Position numbers and translations under genes: made by a program. A stretch of DNA of 57,202 bases from Caballeronia terrestris (GTDB lineage: Bacteria > Pseudomonadota > Gammaproteobacteria > Burkholderiales > Burkholderiaceae). Shown here one piece after another: positions 22,718 through 32,304 of this stretch. The stretch's first letter is position 1. Every line of letters starts with the position of its first letter. The stretch spans positions 1 through 57,202 of the forward strand of contig NZ_FCOL02000036.1 in NCBI RefSeq assembly GCF_001544515.1. Reading direction: 5' to 3'. Below the pieces are notes generated by a model. That model was not told the DNA's origin. It searched no databases and saw only the letters and a list, made by a program, of their open reading frames with translations.

Positions 22718-23619
22718 TTTTTGTCTCCCTTCGGAACGTCGATGCCCGGGAAAATCTTGATGACGGCGGAATCATCCTCGCCGCCGTGGCCGGCGGTCGA
22801 CGCCATCATGAACATCTGGTGCGCCGCCGCCGACAAGGGCAGCGGGAATTTCGACGTGCGCGCCGTATCGAGCACGAGGCCGAGGTCCTTCACGAAGATA
22901 TCGACCGCCGACAGCGGCGTGTAGTCGCCCGCGAGGATGTGCGGCACGCGGTTCTCGAACATCCACGAATTGCCCGCGCTGTGCGTGATGACGTCGTAGA
23001 GCGCATCGGGATCGACGCCTTCGCGCAGGCCGAGCGCCATCGCCTCGGCGGCGGCGGCGATGTGCACGCCCGCGAGCAACTGGTTGATGATCTTGACCTT
23101 CGATCCCGCGCCGTGCGCGTCGCCCAGGCGGTAGACCTTGCCCGCGATCGCTTCGAGCACGTCCTCGCAGGCGGCGTAGGCGGCGGCGGGGCCGGAGGTC
23201 ATCATCGTCATTTCGCCCGATGCCGCGCGCGCCGCGCCGCCGGAAAGCGGCGCGTCGAGCAGTTGCAAACCGGCCGCCTCGATGCGCTTGCCGAGATCGA
23301 TTGCGAACGCCGGCGATACCGTCGCGCAGGCGAGCACGACGCCGCCCGGCTTCATCGCCGGTACCGCGCCGGACTTGCCGTCGGCGCCGAAGAGCACGGT
23401 TTCGGTCTGCGCCGCGTTGACGACGACAGTAACGACCACGTCGCACTTGCCGCCCAACTCGGCGGGCGTCGCGCAGGCGATGCCGCCTTCGGCCGCGAAC
23501 GCTTCGAGCGCTTGCGCGCGGACGTCGCACGCATGGACCGCGAAGCCGGCGCGCAGCAACGAGCGCGCGACGCCGAGGCCCATTGCGCCCAGGCCGATGA
23601 CTCCCACATTTCTGGACAT
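22714..23619 (-). CDS. ltnD: L-threonate dehydrogenase
   Basis: A 301-residue beta-hydroxyacid dehydrogenase. GLGAMGLGVARSLLRAGF at about 8-25 binds NAD; DAPLSGGAARAASGEMTMM at about 120 is the substrate loop; and the catalytic lysine lies in GAGSKVKIINQLLAGVH near residue 170. In the four-carbon acid sugar pathway LtnD oxidises L-threonate to 2-oxo-tetronate. Having both LtnD and DenD lets the operon handle two stereoisomers through the common OtnI-OtnK-OtnC route. It overlaps otnK by four bases. Tartronate semialdehyde reductases are similar, but the context supports LtnD. Confidence 0.9.
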   Translation of the reverse strand: MSRNVGVIGLGAMGLGVARSLLRAGFAVHACDVRAQALEAFAAEGGIACATPAELGGKCDVVVTVVVNAAQTETVLFGADGKSGAVPAMKPGGVVLACATVSPAFAIDLGKRIEAAGLQLLDAPLSGGAARAASGEMTMMTSGPAAAYAACEDVLEAIAGKVYRLGDAHGAGSKVKIINQLLAGVHIAAAAEAMALGLREGVDPDALYDVITHSAGNSWMFENRVPHILAGDYTPLSAVDIFVKDLGLVLDTARTSKFPLPLSAAAHQMFMMASTAGHGGEDDSAVIKIFPGIDVPKGDKK

Positions 23620-23643
23620 GTCTTTTCTCTTCTGATTGAAGCG

Positions 23644-24348
23644 TTAGCGGATGCCGGCTTCCGCGAGGCGGCGGGCGGCATTGTAGAGATGCGTTTGGGC
23701 GGCATTGCGCGCGGCCATCGGATCGCCCGCGCGGATCGCGGCGGCGATCGCCGCGTGTTCCTCGCGGACCTGTCGCGAAAAGTCCTCGCGCAGCGCCTCG
23801 TTCCTGCGCGTGACGATCGTGCCGGCTTCGAGGTACTGATTCAGGAAGGTGAGCGTTTTCAGGAAGTACGGATTGCCCGTCGCATTCGCGATCGCGCGAT
23901 GGAACGCCACGTCTTCGGCGACGCCGTCCTCGCCATCAGCGACGGCGGCTTCGATTCTCGCGAGCGCGGCGTCGATGTCGGCCATGTGCGCGTCGGTGCG
24001 GCGCATCGCGGCTTCCGATGCCACTTCCGCCTCGATCGCGCGCCGCAACGCGAGGATGTGCACGACCGAGCCCGGCTCGACGGCCTGCGCGTAATCGATG
24101 CGCAGCGGCCGGATGCCCGCGCGCTCGACGACGAACACGCCGCTGCCCTGACGCGGCTCGACCATGCCTTCGTTCTTCAGGCGCGAGATCGCTTCGCGGA
24201 TCACGGTGCGGCTCACGCCGAATTCCTGTGCGAGCACGGCTTCGGTCGGCAGCTTGCCGCTTTTCGCGAAGCTGCCTTTTTCGATCTGCTTCTGAAGTTG
24301 CTGCGCGACGGTGTCGCTCAACGCCCGCGCCGGGATTTTCTCGAACAT
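23644..24348 (-). CDS. GntR-family regulator, FCD (FadR-like) subgroup
   Basis: A 234-residue repressor-type protein. The winged helix is at residues about 8-75 (LPTEAVLAQEFGVSRTVIREAISRL), and the all-helical FCD ligand-binding domain follows, with likely metal-binding Asp and His residues (DGVAEDVAFHRAIANATGN) near 145. It is the first gene of the erythronate/threonate operon, 24 bases before ltnD, so it probably senses an acid-sugar intermediate and controls its own operon. A promoter should lie in 24349-24436; TATGAT on the minus strand (24382-24387) is a plausible -10 box. Confidence 0.9.
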   Translation of the reverse strand: MFEKIPARALSDTVAQQLQKQIEKGSFAKSGKLPTEAVLAQEFGVSRTVIREAISRLKNEGMVEPRQGSGVFVVERAGIRPLRIDYAQAVEPGSVVHILALRRAIEAEVASEAAMRRTDAHMADIDAALARIEAAVADGEDGVAEDVAFHRAIANATGNPYFLKTLTFLNQYLEAGTIVTRRNEALREDFSRQVREEHAAIAAAIRAGDPMAARNAAQTHLYNAARRLAEAGIR

Positions 24349-24381
24349 GAACCGTGTCGTCGTTTGTTAGGTGATCGGGTC

Positions 24382-24410
24382 ATCATACAAATTTTGGTCG
24401 TGGACAACGT
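24382..24410 (-). promoter_or_regulatory. Possible promoter of the tetronate operon
   Basis: On the minus strand TATGAT (24382-24387) is a good -10 box with an AT-rich spacer (AAATTTG) and a poor -35 about 17 bases upstream (around 24405-24410). It is 34 bases from the regulator start and is the only promoter-like sequence before the seven-gene operon. The weak -35 leaves this tentative. Confidence 0.35.
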
Positions 24411-24436
24411 ATTGGAGATAACCCTTAAAGGTAGAC

Positions 24437-24775
24437 TCAGCGCGCCAGCGGCTCGTCGATCAAGGCGAGCGCGTCACGGATGTCGGAAGCATCGCCCGGC
24501 CGCACGAGCCGCGCGACTTCCCTGCCGTCGAGCATGAAGACGAGCGTCGGCCAGAGCTTCACGCGAAACGATCGTCCGAGCGGCCGGCCGCTGCCGTCCT
24601 CGATTTTGAGATGACGAACACCGGAATGCCCCTGGAACGCCTGCGCGATCAGCGGCTGCGCGGCGCGGCAAAAGCCGCACCAGTCGGTGCCGAATTCGAC
24701 GACGGTCGCGCCCGCAAGGTCGTCGATGTCCGCGCGCGGCGGCTGGGAGGTCGCGTAAGAGGTGGTCATTGCCAT
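24437..24775 (-). CDS. Thioredoxin-family protein
   Basis: A 112-residue single-domain thioredoxin with an unusual active site Cys33-Gly-Phe-Cys36 (WCGFC) in place of WCGPC, and the cis-proline at Pro76 in LWPTLVF. There is no signal peptide, so it is cytoplasmic. The non-proline third residue shifts redox potential in known thioredoxins and suggests a specialised partner. It follows the split chromate transporter genes by 62 bases on the same strand and could belong to that unit, or be independent. The downstream gap before the GntR gene contains the tetronate operon promoter. Confidence 0.9.
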   Translation of the reverse strand: MAMTTSYATSQPPRADIDDLAGATVVEFGTDWCGFCRAAQPLIAQAFQGHSGVRHLKIEDGSGRPLGRSFRVKLWPTLVFMLDGREVARLVRPGDASDIRDALALIDEPLAR

Positions 24776-24837
24776 GATTTATTCCTTCGTTCTGGTCCTT
24801 GAGGCATGCGCCAGCAGGAAACCTGCCCGCCTTGGCC

Positions 24838-25365
24838 CTACTGCCCGAACCCCGTCAGTCCGATTAGACTTCCCGCCGCCAGCAGCCACAGCGGATGCAG
24901 CTTCGTCCGGTACGACAGCACTGCGACGCCCGCCGTGATCGCCCCGAGCAGCCACGTCCTGTCCGATGCCTCCGCGATCAGCGCTGCGCTCGCCGCGACG
25001 AGGCCGGCCGTCATCGGCACGAGTCCCGACTGGATGAAGCGCCGCCACGGATGATCCTTGAAGCGCTCCCACGCGTGCATCGCGGCGATCGTCACGAGCG
25101 ACGATGGCCCGAACTTCGCAATCGATGTCACGATAACCCCCGGCCATCCCGCCACGTGCCAGCCGATGAGCGTGACGACCATCATGTTCGGCCCGGGCGC
25201 CGCCTGAGCGAGCGCGAAGAGCGCGGAAAAATCCGCCTTCGACATCCACTGATGCACTTCGACGACTTGCCGCTGCATCTCCGGCAGGATCGTGTTGCCG
25301 CCGCCGAACGCGAGCAGCGAAAGCTGGCTGAAGATCGCGGCGAGCGAAACGAGGACGTGATTCAT
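24838..25365 (-). CDS. Chromate transporter, second half-size subunit
   Basis: A 175-residue membrane protein of the CHR family with about five helices. Conserved CHR features are FAFGGGNT-like LAFGGGNTILPEMQRQVVE near residue 18 and LAQAAPGPNMMVVTLIGW near 52. It corresponds to one half of the duplicated full-length ChrA. Its start overlaps the stop of the other half-gene as ATGA (25362-25365). Short-chain CHR pairs are known to work together in chromate export in other bacteria; the substrate here could be chromate or another oxyanion. Confidence 0.9.
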   Translation of the reverse strand: MNHVLVSLAAIFSQLSLLAFGGGNTILPEMQRQVVEVHQWMSKADFSALFALAQAAPGPNMMVVTLIGWHVAGWPGVIVTSIAKFGPSSLVTIAAMHAWERFKDHPWRRFIQSGLVPMTAGLVAASAALIAEASDRTWLLGAITAGVAVLSYRTKLHPLWLLAAGSLIGLTGFGQ

Positions 25366-25928
25366 CGGCGCACCTTCCACGCGAGCAGCACGGAAATCGG
25401 CGTGAGAACGAGCATCGTCGGCAGCAGCGGGAAGCGCAGCAGCGCGATCGCGACGAACGCGAGCACGGCGATCAGCGCCATCTCCGGCTTCTTGCGCAGC
25501 GGCCACGCGATCTTCACCGCCATCGCGACGAGCAGCCCAGCCGCCGCCGCCGCAAGCCCCGCGAACAGATGCGCGACGCGCGGGTCCTGGTGCGTGCGCT
25601 GATACAGCACGCCGAGCGCGATCACGATCAGCGACGGCCCGACGATCAGCCCGAGCAGCCCCGCGAGCGCGCCGGGCACGCCGCGAAAGCGCATGCCGAT
25701 CGCAACCGACAAATTGATCACGTTGCCGCCCGGCAGGAACTGGCAGAGGCCGAGGAGTTCGGTGAACTCGTCGGCATCGAGCCACTTGCGGCGCTCGACG
25801 ATCTCCCGGCGCGCGAGCGGCAGCGCGCCGCCGAAGGCCGTGAGGCCGAGCATCAGGAAGCCGGTGAAAATCCCGGCGACGGTGGGAACGGGCGCGTGCG
25901 GGCGCGGAAGGGCGGCGTCAGGCTGCAT
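25362..25928 (-). CDS. Chromate transporter, first half-size subunit
   Basis: A 188-residue CHR-family membrane protein. LGLTAFGGALPLARREIVERRKWLD at about 28-52 and LLGLCQFLPGGNVINLSVAIG at about 58-78 are the CHR signature blocks; the PGG-N-V-N motif is a variant of PGP. Together with the overlapping downstream half it would form a heterodimeric equivalent of ChrA in the inner membrane. No chrB regulator is seen nearby. Confidence 0.9.
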   Translation of the reverse strand: MQPDAALPRPHAPVPTVAGIFTGFLMLGLTAFGGALPLARREIVERRKWLDADEFTELLGLCQFLPGGNVINLSVAIGMRFRGVPGALAGLLGLIVGPSLIVIALGVLYQRTHQDPRVAHLFAGLAAAAAGLLVAMAVKIAWPLRKKPEMALIAVLAFVAIALLRFPLLPTMLVLTPISVLLAWKVRR

Positions 25929-26005
25929 GGCTTGGGCGGTGCTGGGTCGGAAAAGCCGCCAGCGTAACGCGGAATCCTTGCGCTTTCCAAATGGCGTCGG
26001 GGTTG

Positions 26006-26947
26006 CTAGTCCGCCTTCTGCCCCGTGCGAGCGCGCCGCGCCTCGTAAGCCTTCAGATGCGTGTAAGCAGCCGCCAGCACCGACGCCCCTTCGCGCGAAG
26101 TCTTACGCCGCGCCAAAAGATCGCCGACGATGTGATCCGCTTCGATCGCCGCGTTGTTTTCGAGGTCGCGCAACATCGATGCCGTCAGGAGCGACCCCTT
26201 TTCCGTGAAAGTCGTGCGGGCGCCCGCCGCGCTCCGTTCGCCCGGCGCGTGCCCGTGATCCGCCGCGACCGCGCTGCATTCGTCGAAGAGGCCGAGCAGC
26301 AACGCCTCGCCGCCCGGCGCCGCTAGAATGTCGCCGATCGGCGCGCGCATCAGGCACGTGCCCGAGGCGAGCGTCGCGAGGAACACCCACTTTTCCCACA
26401 TCGATTGCAGGATGTCGCCGCTCAACTGGAACTCGAAACCGGCGCCGTCGAACTGCGCGGCGATCGCTTCGATGCGCGGCGTGCGTTCGCCCGAACGCTC
26501 GCCGATCGTCATCGAGTGCAGCTTGTTCAGGTGGACGATCTCGCCCTCCGCGTCGAGCGTCGCGGCGATCACGCACTGACCGCCGAGCACCTTGTCCGCG
26601 CCGAAATGCGCGTCGAGCACGTCCAGATGGCGCATGCCGTTCAGGAGCGGCACGACCACCGTGTCCGGCCCGACCGCGTTTTTCACCGATTCGATCGCGC
26701 CTTCGAGGTCATACGCCTTGCAGCTAAGAAGAATGATGTCGAACGGCTCGGCGATGTCCTTCGACAGAATCGTCGGAGGGCATTCGAGCACCAGGTCGCC
26801 GAGCGCGCTTCTCAGTTTCAATCCGCACTGCGCGAGCCGCTCGGCGCGCCGCTCGCGCACGAGGAAGGTCACGTCCCTGCCTGCGTCGAGCAGCCGCCCG
26901 CCGAAATACCCGCCGATCGCCCCCGCGCCCACCACCAGAATCCGCAT
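26006..26947 (-). CDS. 2-dehydropantoate 2-reductase (ketopantoate reductase family)
   Basis: A 313-residue NADPH-dependent reductase. GAGAIGGYFGGRL at 7-19 is the nucleotide motif; the catalytic lysine is in LLSCKAYDLE near residue 98 and the second in SMWEKWVFLATLA near 185, matching PanE. It would reduce ketopantoate to pantoate for coenzyme A synthesis, but many bacteria have several PanE-like paralogues with other keto acid substrates, and no pan gene is adjacent, so no symbol is assigned. The start at 26947 is fixed by AGGAG and the Rossmann motif. The gene behind it (GIY-YIG-like) is on the same strand, 32 bases upstream. Confidence 0.87.
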   Translation of the reverse strand: MRILVVGAGAIGGYFGGRLLDAGRDVTFLVRERRAERLAQCGLKLRSALGDLVLECPPTILSKDIAEPFDIILLSCKAYDLEGAIESVKNAVGPDTVVVPLLNGMRHLDVLDAHFGADKVLGGQCVIAATLDAEGEIVHLNKLHSMTIGERSGERTPRIEAIAAQFDGAGFEFQLSGDILQSMWEKWVFLATLASGTCLMRAPIGDILAAPGGEALLLGLFDECSAVAADHGHAPGERSAAGARTTFTEKGSLLTASMLRDLENNAAIEADHIVGDLLARRKTSREGASVLAAAYTHLKAYEARRARTGQKAD

Positions 26948-26979
26948 GTCCTGCTCCTGTTTTGCCAATATTCGTGTAT

Positions 26980-27363
26980 TCAAGCCTGCCAGACGCCGTA
27001 GCCCGCTTCCCGCAGCCCGATCGCCAGTTCGACTTCCATCTCGCGCGCGCCGTCGTAGGGCATCGGGTTGTAGACGTCGTAGAGACGCGGCAAGAGCCGC
27101 AGCCCGAAATCGCGCACGTAGCGGTTCGACTGGATGCCGGCCTTGTGCTTGTCGAAGCGCACGTCCGGATCGACGCCCGTCATGCCGACGTAGACGAACG
27201 GCATGCCTAACACGTAGTCCGGATTCGCGCGCCGGAAACGCGCTTCGTTCCAGACGGCATCGGACAGCTCGACCACGTACACACAGTAATGATGATGACG
27301 CGGCTTGCGACGAAGCGCCATGCGCTGATCCGGCTTCGGCCGGCACGGGTTGCGGGCGTTCAT
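26980..27363 (-). CDS. GIY-YIG-like small protein
   Basis: About 127 residues. The central part reads HYCVYVVELSD, then about 25 residues on PFVYVGMTGVDPDVRFDKHKAG, the two-strand pattern of a GIY-YIG nuclease core (here VYV and YVG) with the arginine of the following helix (VRF). The C-terminus holds AREMEVELAIGLREAGYGVW, where the Glu could supply the metal-binding residue. The N-terminus is basic (MNARNPCRPKPDQRMALRRK). The start at 27363 is uncertain; ATG 27321 is an alternative. No restriction or mobile genes are adjacent. Function is unknown. Confidence 0.65.
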   Translation of the reverse strand: MNARNPCRPKPDQRMALRRKPRHHHYCVYVVELSDAVWNEARFRRANPDYVLGMPFVYVGMTGVDPDVRFDKHKAGIQSNRYVRDFGLRLLPRLYDVYNPMPYDGAREMEVELAIGLREAGYGVWQA

Positions 27364-27590
27364 TCTAGATCGGCGGCGGCGCGTGCGCTCGAACGGCGGA
27401 GGCCGTGCCTGCCAGATGTGTGTCGAAGTGGTAATCTCGGGTCCGTCTGCGCCCGCGCGCGGCGCTGCGCTTCGCAGGCAAGCCTCTCGCCCGAAGCCGC
27501 ACGCCGCCGGGCGCTGCGCCAATCGACACGATTCATTCGTCGCGCCGCCCGTCAGGCGCCGCCGGCGCGACGGTCATCCGGAGAGAAAGC

Positions 27591-28997
<1,407 letters not shown>

Positions 28998-29014
28998 GGA
29001 AATGATCCGGTGAG

Positions 29015-29048
29015 AAGGGGGCGGTCCTGTGAGGGCCGCCCCTTTTTT
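29015..29048 (+). terminator. Rho-independent terminator of gnd
   Basis: GGGGCGGTCC (29018-29027) pairs with GGGCCGCCCC (29033-29042), one G-T pair, loop TGTGA, followed by six T (29043-29048). The convergent oxidoreductase gene ends inside the T-run at 29047, so the structure is effectively shared. Confidence 0.93.
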
Positions 29049-30186
29049 ATTCGATGGCCACCCACTCCCCGTTCCCCCGGCTACTCCTCAACACCGCGTC
29101 GATGAACCGCAACCCCGCGACGCCATCCTCCACATTCGTCAGCAACGCACTCTCCGCCGGAGCCTCATCCGCATTGATCGCAGCGTCAATCTGCGCTGCC
29201 GCATCCGCATAAAGCTGCGCGAACGCTTCCAGATACCCCTCAGGATGCCCCGCCGGAACCCGCGTCGCGTGCAGCGCCTCCGTGCCCTGCACCCGCCCGC
29301 GCGTGATTCGCTCGGCAGCTCCCCCAAGCGGCGTCACCCATAGTTCGTTCGGATTCTGCTGATCGAAGCTCAACCCCGCCTTCGTTCCGTACACGCGCAG
29401 GCGCAGCGCGTTTTCCTCGCCCGCCGCGACCTGGCTCGCCCAGAGCAAGCCGCGCGCACCGTTCGCATAGCGCAGCATCGCCTGGACGTGATCGTCGATC
29501 GGCCGGTTTTCCACGAACGTCGACACTTCCGCCGATACTTCCGACGGCCGCATCCCCGTCACGAACTCCGCGAGCTGATACGCATGCGTGCCGATATCGC
29601 CGAGACAACCCGCCGGGCCCGCCAGCGCCGGATCGGTGCGCCAGGCGGCCTGCCGGTTCGACTCGCGCTCGATCGGCTGCGACAGCCAATCCTGCGCATA
29701 TTCGACGTTCACTAGCCGCACATCGCCCAGCGCGCCCTGCTGAACCAGCGCCCGCGCGTGACGCACGAGCGGATACCCCGTGTACGTGTACGTGACCGCG
29801 AACACCAGCCCCTTCTCCCGCGCGAGCCGCGCCAGCGCCTCCCCCTCATCGAGCGACACCGCGAGCGGTTTGTCGCAGATCACGTGGATGCCAGCCTCGA
29901 GAAACGCCGTCGCAACGCGTGCATGCAGATGATTCGGCGTGACGATGGCCACGGCATCGATGCCGTCCTCGCGCGCCGCTTCCATTGAAGCCATCTCTCG
30001 GAAGTCCGCATAACTGCGCGCCAGGCCGATGCTCGCCGCGCTCGCCATCGCGCGCTCAGGATCGGACGACAACGCGCCCGCCACGAACTCGAAACGATCA
30101 TCGATACGCGCCGCGATCCGATGCACCGCGCCGATGAACGCGCCCTCGCCGCCCCCGACCATCCCCAGCCGCAGACGCCGCCTCAT
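29047..30186 (-). CDS. Gfo/Idh/MocA family sugar oxidoreductase
   Basis: A 379-residue NAD(P)-dependent dehydrogenase. The nucleotide motif is GMVGGGEGAFIGAVHR at 8-23; CDKPLAVSLDEGE near 108 is the family E/D-K-P block; and DIGTHAYQLAEFVTG near 200 carries the catalytic Asp and His. Members oxidise or reduce sugars, sugar derivatives or inositols, sometimes making 3-keto intermediates. The start at 30186 overlaps the preceding isomerase-type gene by ATGA. As the last gene of a LacI-controlled ABC transporter operon it must process the imported sugar, whose identity is unknown. Confidence 0.9.
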   Translation of the reverse strand: MRRRLRLGMVGGGEGAFIGAVHRIAARIDDRFEFVAGALSSDPERAMASAASIGLARSYADFREMASMEAAREDGIDAVAIVTPNHLHARVATAFLEAGIHVICDKPLAVSLDEGEALARLAREKGLVFAVTYTYTGYPLVRHARALVQQGALGDVRLVNVEYAQDWLSQPIERESNRQAAWRTDPALAGPAGCLGDIGTHAYQLAEFVTGMRPSEVSAEVSTFVENRPIDDHVQAMLRYANGARGLLWASQVAAGEENALRLRVYGTKAGLSFDQQNPNELWVTPLGGAAERITRGRVQGTEALHATRVPAGHPEGYLEAFAQLYADAAAQIDAAINADEAPAESALLTNVEDGVAGLRFIDAVLRSSRGNGEWVAIE

Positions 30187-31244
30187 GATTTCTCTCCGAT
30201 GCCGAGCACGCCGCGCAACTGCTCGCGATTCGCGCCGCTGCCCGCAAAGTCGTCGAACGCGCGCTCGGCCACGCGGATGATGTGATCGCGGATGAACACC
30301 GCGCCTTCGCGCGCGCCGTCCTCGGGATGTTTCAGCGCGCATTCCCATTCGAGCACGGCCCAGCCGGGAAAATCGTATTGCGCCATCTTCGAGAAAATCG
30401 CGTTGAAGTCGATCTGGCCATCGCCGAGCGAGCGAAAGCGTCCCGCGCGCTCGACCCATCCGGAATAGCCGCCATAGACGCCCTGCCGACCGCTCGGACG
30501 AAACTCCGCGTCCTTCACATGAAACGCCTTGATGCGTTCGTGATAGATATCGATGAACGCAAGATAGTCGAGCTGCTGCAGCACATAATGACTCGGATCG
30601 AACAGGATGTTCGCGCGTGGATGATTGCCGACTGCTTCCAGGAAACGCTCGAACGTCACGCCGTCGTGCAGGTCTTCGCCCGGATGCAGCTCGTAGCAGA
30701 CATCGACGCCGGCTTCATCGAATGCATCGAGAATCGGTCGCCAGCGCGCCGCGAGTTCCGCGAACGCCTCCTCCACAAGTCCCGCCGGACGCTGCGGCCA
30801 CGGATAAAAATACGGCCACGCGAGCGCCCCGGAAAACGACACGTGCGCCGACAATCCAAGCCTCCGCGACGCCGCCGCCGCGTACTTCATCTGCGCGATC
30901 GCCCACTCGGTGCGCGCTGCCGGATTGCCGCGCACGTGTGGCGCGGCGAATCCGTCGAAGAGCGTGTCGTACGCGGGATGCACCGCAACCAGTTGCCCTT
31001 GCAAGTGCGTCGACAACTCGGTGATGCACACGCCCGCATCGCTCACGGTCTGCCGCAGCTCATCGCAATACGCATCGCTCGTCGCGGCCTTTTCGAGGTC
31101 GATCAGGCGCGGATCGGCGGGCACCTGAATGCCTTCATAGCCCAAGCCTTTCGCCCATGCGGCGAGGTGCGCGAGGTTGTCGAACGGCAACTCGTCGCCG
31201 AGAAACTGCGCGAGGAATATCGCCGGGCCTTTGATCGTTTTCAT
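30183..31244 (-). CDS. Sugar isomerase/epimerase-fold enzyme (AP endonuclease 2 family)
   Basis: A 353-residue TIM barrel of the xylose-isomerase-like superfamily. Likely divalent-metal ligands are Glu in VCYELHPGEDLHDG (about 193), Asp and His in NILFDPSHYVLQQ (about 227), His in KAFHVKDAEF (about 254) and Glu in AVLEWECALKH near residue 313. Family members isomerise or epimerise sugars, and some act as lyases on 3-keto sugars. It overlaps the oxidoreductase gene by four bases, so the two enzymes are made together. The long form (353 against the usual 260-290 residues) has an insertion after about residue 80. Confidence 0.88.
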   Translation of the reverse strand: MKTIKGPAIFLAQFLGDELPFDNLAHLAAWAKGLGYEGIQVPADPRLIDLEKAATSDAYCDELRQTVSDAGVCITELSTHLQGQLVAVHPAYDTLFDGFAAPHVRGNPAARTEWAIAQMKYAAAASRRLGLSAHVSFSGALAWPYFYPWPQRPAGLVEEAFAELAARWRPILDAFDEAGVDVCYELHPGEDLHDGVTFERFLEAVGNHPRANILFDPSHYVLQQLDYLAFIDIYHERIKAFHVKDAEFRPSGRQGVYGGYSGWVERAGRFRSLGDGQIDFNAIFSKMAQYDFPGWAVLEWECALKHPEDGAREGAVFIRDHIIRVAERAFDDFAGSGANREQLRGVLGIGEKS

Positions 31245-31278
31245 GTCATTCGCTCCATGAACACGTCCCCAAGCGAAC

Positions 31279-32241
31279 TCAGAACGGCGAGTTCGGATAG
31301 TAGAACTGCTTCGCGTTGTCCTTCGTGATGAGGACGGACGGGATGATCGTCGTCGGCGGCAGCTTCTCGCCTTTCAGGCGCGCTTCGGCCGTCATCTTGA
31401 TCGCGTCGTAGATGAACTTCGGCGAGTACGACACATCGGCCTTCACGCGCGGATCTCCGTCGATGATGCGCTTCACCGCTTCCTTCGATCCCGCGCCGCC
31501 GAATACTTCCTTGATGTCGGTGCGCTTCGCCTGGTCGATCGCCTTCAGCACGCCGACCATCATGTCGTCGTCGGCGGCCCAGACGGCGTCGATGTGCTTG
31601 AAGCGCGTGAGGTAATCCTGCATGACCTTGAACGCATCGTCGCGATTCCAGTTTGCGTACTTCGCGTCAAGAATCTTCATGTCAGGATGCTGTTTGATCA
31701 CAGATTCGAACGCGGTCCAGCGTTCGTTGTCGAGCGTCGTCGGAATGCCGCGCAACGCGACGATGTCGCCCTTGCCGCCGAGCGTCTTCGCGAGATACTC
31801 GGCGGGCAGCTTGCCGAACGCGGTGTTGTCGCCCGCGACGTATGCGTCCTGCGCGCTGGTGTCGGTCAGGCCGCGATCGACCACGGTCACGTAGACGCCC
31901 TTCTTCTTCACCTGCGCGACCGGCTGCGTCAGCGACGCCGATTCGAACGGGAAGATCACGAGCGCGTTGATCTTGTTGACCGTCACGAGATCCTGCAACT
32001 GGTTCGCCTGTTCAGGCGCGCCGCCCGCCGTCTTCACGATGATCTTGAGGTCCGGATGCGCTTTTTCGAGCTCCTTCTTCGCCTCGTTCGCCCACCAGAC
32101 GATGCCGCCCGTAAAGCCGTGCGTCGCCGTGGGAATCGCGACGCCGAGCACGACCTTGTCGGCGGCCTGTGCGGTCGATGTTGCGGCGAATGCGCCCGCC
32201 GCGAGGGTCACGGCGCCGATTGCGCGAAGCAGTCTTTTCAT
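31279..32241 (-). CDS. Sugar ABC transporter periplasmic binding protein (RbsB-like)
   Basis: A 320-residue type I binding protein. The signal peptide runs to about residue 26 (GAFAATSTAQA). The mature part has the ribose/galactose-binding fold: IIVKTAGGAPEQANQLQDLV, a hinge with VTVVDRGLTDTSAQDAYVAGDN and AVWAADDDMMVGVLKAIDQA. It captures a sugar in the periplasm for the permease and ATPase encoded just upstream in the operon. Similarity is to the general RbsB group, so a ribose label would be over-specific given the oxidoreductase and isomerase partners. Confidence 0.92.
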   Translation of the reverse strand: MKRLLRAIGAVTLAAGAFAATSTAQAADKVVLGVAIPTATHGFTGGIVWWANEAKKELEKAHPDLKIIVKTAGGAPEQANQLQDLVTVNKINALVIFPFESASLTQPVAQVKKKGVYVTVVDRGLTDTSAQDAYVAGDNTAFGKLPAEYLAKTLGGKGDIVALRGIPTTLDNERWTAFESVIKQHPDMKILDAKYANWNRDDAFKVMQDYLTRFKHIDAVWAADDDMMVGVLKAIDQAKRTDIKEVFGGAGSKEAVKRIIDGDPRVKADVSYSPKFIYDAIKMTAEARLKGEKLPPTTIIPSVLITKDNAKQFYYPNSPF

Positions 32242-32304
32242 GGTGATGTCTCCAGTTTTTCAGCACGCGGTGCGCGCCCGGTTATAAATTCACTTCGAAG
32301 ATTC

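Noticed and set aside
26948..27346. N-terminal extension of the ketopantoate reductase
   Set aside because: The extension is Arg-rich, overlaps the GIY-YIG-like gene in another frame, and the Rossmann motif and AGGAG fix the start at 26947.
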